From an uncultured Eubacteriales bacterium (GTDB lineage: Bacteria > Bacillota > Clostridia > Oscillospirales > Oscillospiraceae), in contig URCB01000066.1 in assembly GCA_900546255.1 (NCBI GenBank), positions 1 through 9,624 of the forward strand: a DNA stretch of 9,624 nucleotides, given 5' to 3'. Shown here piece after piece: positions 5,895 to 9,624 of this stretch (its first letter is position 1; each line of letters opens with the position of its first letter). The notes under the pieces were generated by a model. The model searched no databases. It was not told the DNA's origin and was given only the letters and a program-made list of their open reading frames with translations. The position numbers and the translations under genes are program-made.

Positions 5895-5900
5895 TGCCAC

Positions 5901-7088
5901 ATGTCTGCCTATTATGAGTTCAAACTGCCCACCAAAATCCTCTCCGGGGACGGGGCCCTGGAGCACATCCCCCACGAGCTGGAGGGCCTGGGGGCCAGCC
6001 GCCCCCTCCTCCTCAGCGACCAGGGGCTGGAGCAGGTGGGCACCGTGAAAATCGTCCAGGAGGCCCTCCACCAAGGGGGCATGGACCCGGCGGAGACCTT
6101 CTGCCGCATCCCCCCGGACTCCTCCATTGAGGTGGTCAACCAGGTGGCCGCCCTCTTCCGGGGTAAGAACTGCGACAGCCTCATCGCCCTGGGGGGCGGT
6201 TCCGTCATCGACACCGCCAAAGGGGTGGGCATGGTCCTGGCCCAGGCGGGCAGCGACCTGCTGGACGCCGCCGGGTGCGAGGTGCTGCCCCGGGGGGCCC
6301 ACGTCCCCTTTGTGGCCATCCCCACCACCGCCGGCACCGGCAGCGAGGCCACTCTGGTGGCCGTGGTGGCCGACCCGGCCAACCGCGTGAAGATGGAGTT
6401 TCTCAGCTACCACCTGCTCCCGGACGCGGCGGTGCTGGACCCCCGGATGACCGAAACCCTGCCCCCCCGGATCACCGCCGCCACCGGGTTTGACGCCCTG
6501 GTCCACGCCATCGAGGCGGCCACCTGCCTGCAGCGCAACCCGGTCAGCGACGCCTTTGCGGAAAAGGCCATGGCCCAGATCGTCCGGGCCCTGCCCCGGG
6601 CGGTGCAGAACGGGAAGGACCGCAAGGCCCGCATGGTCATGGCCAACGGCAGCCTGCTGGCTGGGGCGGCCTTCTCCAACTCCATGGTGGGGCTGGTCCA
6701 CGCCATCGGCCACGCCCTGGGGGGCGTGTGCCACGTGGCCCACGGGGAGGCTATGACCATCCTGCTCCCCGCCGTCATGAAGTACAACTTAGAGAAGTGC
6801 AAGGAGCGGTACGGGGAGCTCCTCCTCCCCCTGGCCGGGCCGGAGGTCTACGCCGCCACCCCGGCGGAGCTCCGCGCCCAGAAGACCATCGACACCCTGG
6901 TGGCCCTGCGGCAGCAGCTGGCCGACCTCACCGGCCTGCCCACCACCCTGTCCCAGACCGGCCGGGTGAAGCCCGAGCAGTTTGACGAAGTGGCCAGCAC
7001 CGCCCTGAACGACGGGGCCATCATCGTCAACCCCGCCGAGGCCAACCACGAGGAGATCGTGGGCATCCTGAGGGAGGTGTGGGCATGA
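5901..7088 (+). CDS. Iron-containing alcohol dehydrogenase
   Basis: A 395-residue group III (Fe-ADH, PF00465-type) enzyme of normal length that interconverts alcohols and aldehydes with NAD(P). The dinucleotide-binding turn GGGS is at 98-101, and PTTAGTGSE is at 141-149. The four metal ligands are visible with family spacing: Asp198 and His202 in GFDALVHAIEA, His267 in VHAIGHALGG, and His281 in AHGEAM. All key residues are intact. The start is the ATG at 5901, with GGGAGGT overlapping the upstream gene's stop. The last codons overlap the aldehyde dehydrogenase start (ATGA), so the two are coupled. The linked aldehyde dehydrogenase implies a two-step conversion between alcohol and acid, and the SCP2-like neighbour hints at a hydrophobic substrate. 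Chain-length preference and direction cannot be read from sequence. Confidence 0.96.
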   Translation: MSAYYEFKLPTKILSGDGALEHIPHELEGLGASRPLLLSDQGLEQVGTVKIVQEALHQGGMDPAETFCRIPPDSSIEVVNQVAALFRGKNCDSLIALGGGSVIDTAKGVGMVLAQAGSDLLDAAGCEVLPRGAHVPFVAIPTTAGTGSEATLVAVVADPANRVKMEFLSYHLLPDAAVLDPRMTETLPPRITAATGFDALVHAIEAATCLQRNPVSDAFAEKAMAQIVRALPRAVQNGKDRKARMVMANGSLLAGAAFSNSMVGLVHAIGHALGGVCHVAHGEAMTILLPAVMKYNLEKCKERYGELLLPLAGPEVYAATPAELRAQKTIDTLVALRQQLADLTGLPTTLSQTGRVKPEQFDEVASTALNDGAIIVNPAEANHEEIVGILREVWA

Positions 7089-8491
7089 GCACCCCGGAAC
7101 ATGTGGCCATGATCGAGGCCACCGTGGCCCGGCAGCGGGCCTTCTTCCAAACCGGCGCCACCCGGCCGGTGGCCGTGCGGGTGGCCGCCCTGCACAAACT
7201 CAAGCGGGAGATGCAGGCCCGGGAGACCATCCTCCTGGACGCCCTCTACGCCGACCTGCACAAGTCCCACGCCGAGGGGTACATGTGCGAGCTGGGCCTG
7301 AACCTGGACGAGCTGGGCTACCTGGCCCGGAAGCTCCCCCAGTGGGCCAAGCCCCAGCGCCACCCCACCCCCCTGGCCCAGTTCTGCTCCTCCAGCTACC
7401 AGCTGGCCGAGCCCTACGGGGTGGTGCTGGTGATGTCCCCCTGGAACTACCCCTACCTGCTCAGCCTGGACCCCCTCTTCGGGGCCATCGCCGCAGGCAA
7501 CTGCGTGGTGCTCAAGCCCAGCGCCTACGCCCCCAACACCAGCCGGGCCATGGCAGAGCTCATCGCCGCCGTCTTTCCCCCGGACTGGGTCACTGTGATC
7601 CAGGGGGGGCGGGAGCAGAACGCCGCCCTGCTGGAGCAGAAGTTTGACTACATCTTCTTCACCGGCAGCGTGGACGTGGGCAAGATGGTGATGGAAAAGG
7701 CCAGCCGCCACCTCACCCCCGTCACCCTGGAGCTGGGGGGGAAGAGCCCGGTCATCGTGGACCGCACCGCCAACCTCCCCCTCACCGCCCGCCGCCTGGC
7801 CTTTGGCAAGATCCTCAACGCCGGCCAGACCTGCGTGGCCCCGGACTACTGCCTGGTGGACCGCACCGTGCGGGACCGGCTGGTGGAGGAGCTGAAGAAG
7901 CAGTTCCAGAAGATGCTGGGGGAGGATCCCCTGGCCAACCGGGACTTCGTCCGCATCATCAACCGCAAGCACTACAACCGCCTCCAGGGCCTGCTGGAGG
8001 GGGAGAACCTCCTCTACGGCGGCGGCCACCGGGACGACCCGGACTCCGACAGCGGCTGGATCGCCCCCACCCTGGTGGCCGACACCCTGGAAGGGACCTC
8101 CAAGCCCATGGGGGAGGAGATTTTCGGCCCCATCCTGCCCATCATCCCCTACGACACCCTGGACCAGGCCATCGACTTTATCCGCCAGCGGGAGAAGCCC
8201 TTGGCCCTCTACCTCTTCACCCAGAGCCGGAAGACCAAGGAGCGCATCCTGAACACCTGCTCCTTCGGCGGCGGCTGCGTCAACGACACCATCATCCACC
8301 TGGCCACCCACCACATGCCCTTCGGCGGGGTGGGCCAGAGCGGCATGGGCAGCTACCACGGCAAGAAGAGTTTTGAGACCTTCTCCCACTACCGCTCCAT
8401 CGTGGACAAGGCCACCTGGCTGGACCTGCCCATGCGGTACCAGCCCTACACCAAACTCAACAACCTCCTGGTGCGGATGTTCATCCACTGA
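7085..8491 (+). CDS. Aldehyde dehydrogenase, class 3 (ALDH3-like)
   Basis: A 468-residue NAD(P)-dependent aldehyde dehydrogenase of the compact ALDH3 type. It has SPWNYP at 118-123 (Asn121 in the oxyanion hole), KPSAYAPNTS at 144-153 for cofactor binding, FFTGS at 191-195, catalytic base Glu216 in LELGGKSP, nucleophile Cys250 in GQTCVAPDY, EEIFGPILP at 344-352, and FGGVGQSGMGSYHG near 413-426. All are intact. ALDH3 members often act on medium- or long-chain and aromatic aldehydes. The hydrophobic membrane tail of mammalian fatty aldehyde dehydrogenase is absent, although the end is mildly hydrophobic and basic. I chose the ATG at 7085 (ATGA overlap, GGGAGG 7 bases upstream) over a GTG two codons earlier. 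It is the last gene of the operon, followed by a strong terminator. Confidence 0.96.
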   Translation: MSTPEHVAMIEATVARQRAFFQTGATRPVAVRVAALHKLKREMQARETILLDALYADLHKSHAEGYMCELGLNLDELGYLARKLPQWAKPQRHPTPLAQFCSSSYQLAEPYGVVLVMSPWNYPYLLSLDPLFGAIAAGNCVVLKPSAYAPNTSRAMAELIAAVFPPDWVTVIQGGREQNAALLEQKFDYIFFTGSVDVGKMVMEKASRHLTPVTLELGGKSPVIVDRTANLPLTARRLAFGKILNAGQTCVAPDYCLVDRTVRDRLVEELKKQFQKMLGEDPLANRDFVRIINRKHYNRLQGLLEGENLLYGGGHRDDPDSDSGWIAPTLVADTLEGTSKPMGEEIFGPILPIIPYDTLDQAIDFIRQREKPLALYLFTQSRKTKERILNTCSFGGGCVNDTIIHLATHHMPFGGVGQSGMGSYHGKKSFETFSHYRSIVDKATWLDLPMRYQPYTKLNNLLVRMFIH

Positions 8492-8510
8492 ACCGCCCCC
8501 CAGGCAGCAG

Positions 8511-8551
8511 AACGCCCCCGGGCGGCCCAAACAGGGCCGCCCGGGGGCGTT
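8511..8551 (+). terminator. Terminator of the SCP2-ADH-ALDH operon
   Basis: A perfect 18-bp G+C-rich stem (8511-8528 with 8534-8551) has the loop AAACA and is followed by TTCGGGTTT on the plus strand. It lies 20 bases after the aldehyde dehydrogenase stop. It also lies just past the stop of the convergent minus-strand gene, where its T-tract is poor, so bidirectional use is possible but weaker. Confidence 0.92.
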
Positions 8552-8562
8552 TTCGGGTTTCG

Positions 8563-9471
8563 TCAGGGCTCCTCCGGCAGCAGGACGGGGTCAAAGGCTT
8601 CCAGGGCGGCCTGGTCTGCCTCCGCCGCCCACACCCGGCCGAAGGTGGCCAAAAGTCCGGTGGTCTGGCCGCTGGGGGCGGCGGGACTCCCGCTGTCGCC
8701 CTGGCCCTGGATGGAGAGGGTGACGTCCTCATCCGCCAGGGCCCCCTGGAGGCGGCGGCAGAAGGTGGCCAGGGCCGCCTCCCGCTCCGCCGTGTCCCGG
8801 AGGGTGTCCGTCTCCCCCTGGGTGGGGTAGGCGCAGTGGGTGAGGAGGATCTCGTCAAACCCCAGATCCGCCAGCTCCCGGCACAGGCCGATGAGGTAGG
8901 TCTGGACGGTCTCCTGGGTGGGGTCCAGCCAGGTCTGGCCGGCCTCATCCCGCCAGGGGGAGCCGCTGACCCGGTGCAGCCCCAGGTCTGGCTCCGCCGC
9001 CACCAGGGCCCCGTCCCGGAGGCAGGAGACCTGGGCCACGGTGTACAGCCCCGGGGTGTCGTTGAGGGCCCGGAGGGCCTGGTTCCGGTCCGGGTCCCCG
9101 GAGGAGGCGTGGATGTCCGCGGCCAGGGCCAGGGCGGAGACATACCCCAAGGTGCCGTCGGGGTCCTTCATGGACAGCACCACCCCGTCATACCCGGCGG
9201 CCACTTCCTGGGCCTGGTCCAGCTGGTCCAAGGGGAGAAAGACCCCCTGGAAGGGCTCCGCCCCCTGGGCGGGGACCTCCTGGGTGGGGGCGGCAGCGGC
9301 AGGGGCAGCGGCCTCCTCCGGCCCCAGCCAGGCGGCCACCTGCTGGGAGAGGGCCTCCGGGGAGAGGATCCCCACCCCGCACAGCAGCAGAAAAGCGCCG
9401 GCGGCCACCCCGGCGGCACACACCAAGGCCAAAAGGACCCGCCCGATCCGGGCGGAGAGAGGGGATTTCAT
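8563..9471 (-). CDS. Membrane-anchored DUF4015-like protein, degenerate site
   Basis: A 302-residue protein with an N-terminal membrane anchor (about 11-33), an Ala/Pro-rich linker (about 51-72) and a domain to the end. The domain resembles DUF4015 (putative glycoside hydrolase, TIM-barrel-like): YDGVVLSMKDPDGTLGYVS at 94-112, LYTVAQVSCLRD at 142-153, and WLDPTQETVQTYLIGL followed by LGFDEILLTHCAYP at 203-216. From memory, family members read roughly FDEIQFDYIRFP at the last site, so an acidic residue appears replaced by Thr211, which suggests a non-catalytic or divergent protein. The start is the ATG at 9471, with AAGGAGG about 11 bases upstream. No promoter is visible between it and the hairpin repeat at 9524-9624. 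The fold assignment is moderate; the role, perhaps envelope polysaccharide or cell wall, is inferred. Confidence 0.85.
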   Translation of the reverse strand: MKSPLSARIGRVLLALVCAAGVAAGAFLLLCGVGILSPEALSQQVAAWLGPEEAAAPAAAAPTQEVPAQGAEPFQGVFLPLDQLDQAQEVAAGYDGVVLSMKDPDGTLGYVSALALAADIHASSGDPDRNQALRALNDTPGLYTVAQVSCLRDGALVAAEPDLGLHRVSGSPWRDEAGQTWLDPTQETVQTYLIGLCRELADLGFDEILLTHCAYPTQGETDTLRDTAEREAALATFCRRLQGALADEDVTLSIQGQGDSGSPAAPSGQTTGLLATFGRVWAAEADQAALEAFDPVLLPEEP

Positions 9472-9495
9472 GGTGGCAAGGACCTCCTTCTTGGG

Positions 9496-9514
9496 GGCCG
9501 CGGTCGGGGCGGCC
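9496..9514 (-). other. Small hairpin upstream of the DUF4015-like gene
   Basis: GGCCGC (9496-9501) pairs with GCGGCC (9509-9514) over a 7-base loop. It lies between the right-hand repeat and the ribosome binding site, in a stretch of almost pure G and C. It could be a fifth leader hairpin or simply a by-product of base composition. Confidence 0.4.
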
Positions 9515-9523
9515 GGGGTGGTT

Positions 9524-9624
9524 GTCGGTGGGTGGTTCCGTTGGGACCAGCGCAGGTTCAGACCTGCGGCGTGGGTTCCCGCCCGACTCCGGGCGGGAGC
9601 CCGGCTTTCTCCGGAGAAAGCCGG
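9524..9624 (-). repeat. Right copy of the four-hairpin inverted repeat
   Basis: The reverse complement of this stretch matches 1-101 with five differences, at left-copy positions 56, 67, 76, 83 and 95. All are C/T or G/A transitions. The first 55 bases, including the 24-bp palindrome (9601-9624) and the second hairpin, are identical. The differences fall in loops or between stems, so the same four hairpins form. Read towards its neighbour, this copy ends 52 bases before the ATG of the minus-strand DUF4015-like gene, the same orientation relative to a gene as the left copy. The window ends exactly at the palindrome, so the outer boundary and any target duplication are not visible. Confidence 0.95.

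Noticed and set aside
5142..6743. Long open frame on the minus strand (533 codons) opposite the SCP2-like and alcohol dehydrogenase genes
   Set aside because: It is low-complexity Gly/His/Gln/Val-rich, runs antisense to clear enzyme genes, and has no ribosome binding site. It is a by-product of high third-position G+C.
6848..8530. Long open frame on the minus strand (560 codons) opposite the aldehyde dehydrogenase
   Set aside because: It has the same composition bias, crosses the terminator, and opposes a gene with all catalytic motifs intact.
1..9624. Composite transposon or integrative element bounded by the inverted repeats
   Set aside because: There is no transposase, integrase, resolvase or cargo signature between the repeats. 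The genes look like ordinary chromosomal operons, and target duplications lie outside view.
1..9624. CRISPR arrays, tRNA or rRNA genes
   Set aside because: No regularly spaced direct repeats, cloverleaf with CCA end, or rRNA-like conserved sequence was seen.

Overview
The window is very G+C-rich (about two thirds by eye, with third codon positions mostly G or C). Its genes are tightly packed, with strong AGGAGG-type ribosome binding sites and ATGA/TGATG stop-start overlaps. Together with a YtrA-type GntR regulator, a secreted C39-like peptidase, an iron-dependent alcohol dehydrogenase and a DUF4015-type protein, this suggests a high-G+C Clostridia member, most likely a gut Oscillospiraceae relative (Flavonifractor/Lawsonibacter/Oscillibacter-like). 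The family placement is inference; I saw no rRNA, tRNA or phylogenetic marker.

Layout. (1) Positions 1-101 and 9524-9624 are inverted copies of one approximately 101-bp repeat. They match at 96 of 101 positions, and each is built of four consecutive hairpins, beginning with a perfect 24-bp palindrome. (2) Positions 129-4202 form one plus-strand operon. It has a near-ideal sigma-A promoter with two matching palindromic operators, a GntR/YtrA-type repressor, two small multi-pass membrane proteins, a YtrB-like ABC ATPase and a large exported beta-rich protein. It closes at a 15-bp-stem terminator shared with the convergent gene. (3) Positions 4276-4959 on the minus strand encode a secreted C39-like cysteine peptidase, with its own promoter and a hairpin leader. 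(4) Positions 4960-5405 are a divergent intergenic region with an unusually T-rich core and several small palindromes. (5) Positions 5406-8491 form a plus-strand operon of an SCP2-like lipid-binding protein with an N-terminal cysteine cluster, an iron-dependent alcohol dehydrogenase and a class-3-type aldehyde dehydrogenase, ended by an 18-bp-stem terminator. (6) Positions 8563-9471 on the minus strand encode a membrane-anchored DUF4015-like (putative glycosidase fold) protein whose usual acidic motif is degenerate. It is preceded by the right-hand copy of the repeat.

How the genes work together. The first operon looks like a self-repressed ABC export or sensing system at the cell envelope. 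The second looks like a two-step alcohol-aldehyde-acid oxidation (or reduction) module, with a carrier domain that may present a hydrophobic substrate. The two single minus-strand genes encode envelope or extracellular proteins.

The least explained structure is the pair of hairpin-array repeats. All five differences between the copies are transitions and none breaks a predicted stem. Both copies have the same orientation relative to the gene they precede. No transposase or integrase lies between them, so I read them as members of a dispersed structured repeat family rather than as transposon ends. Other copies cannot be seen from here.
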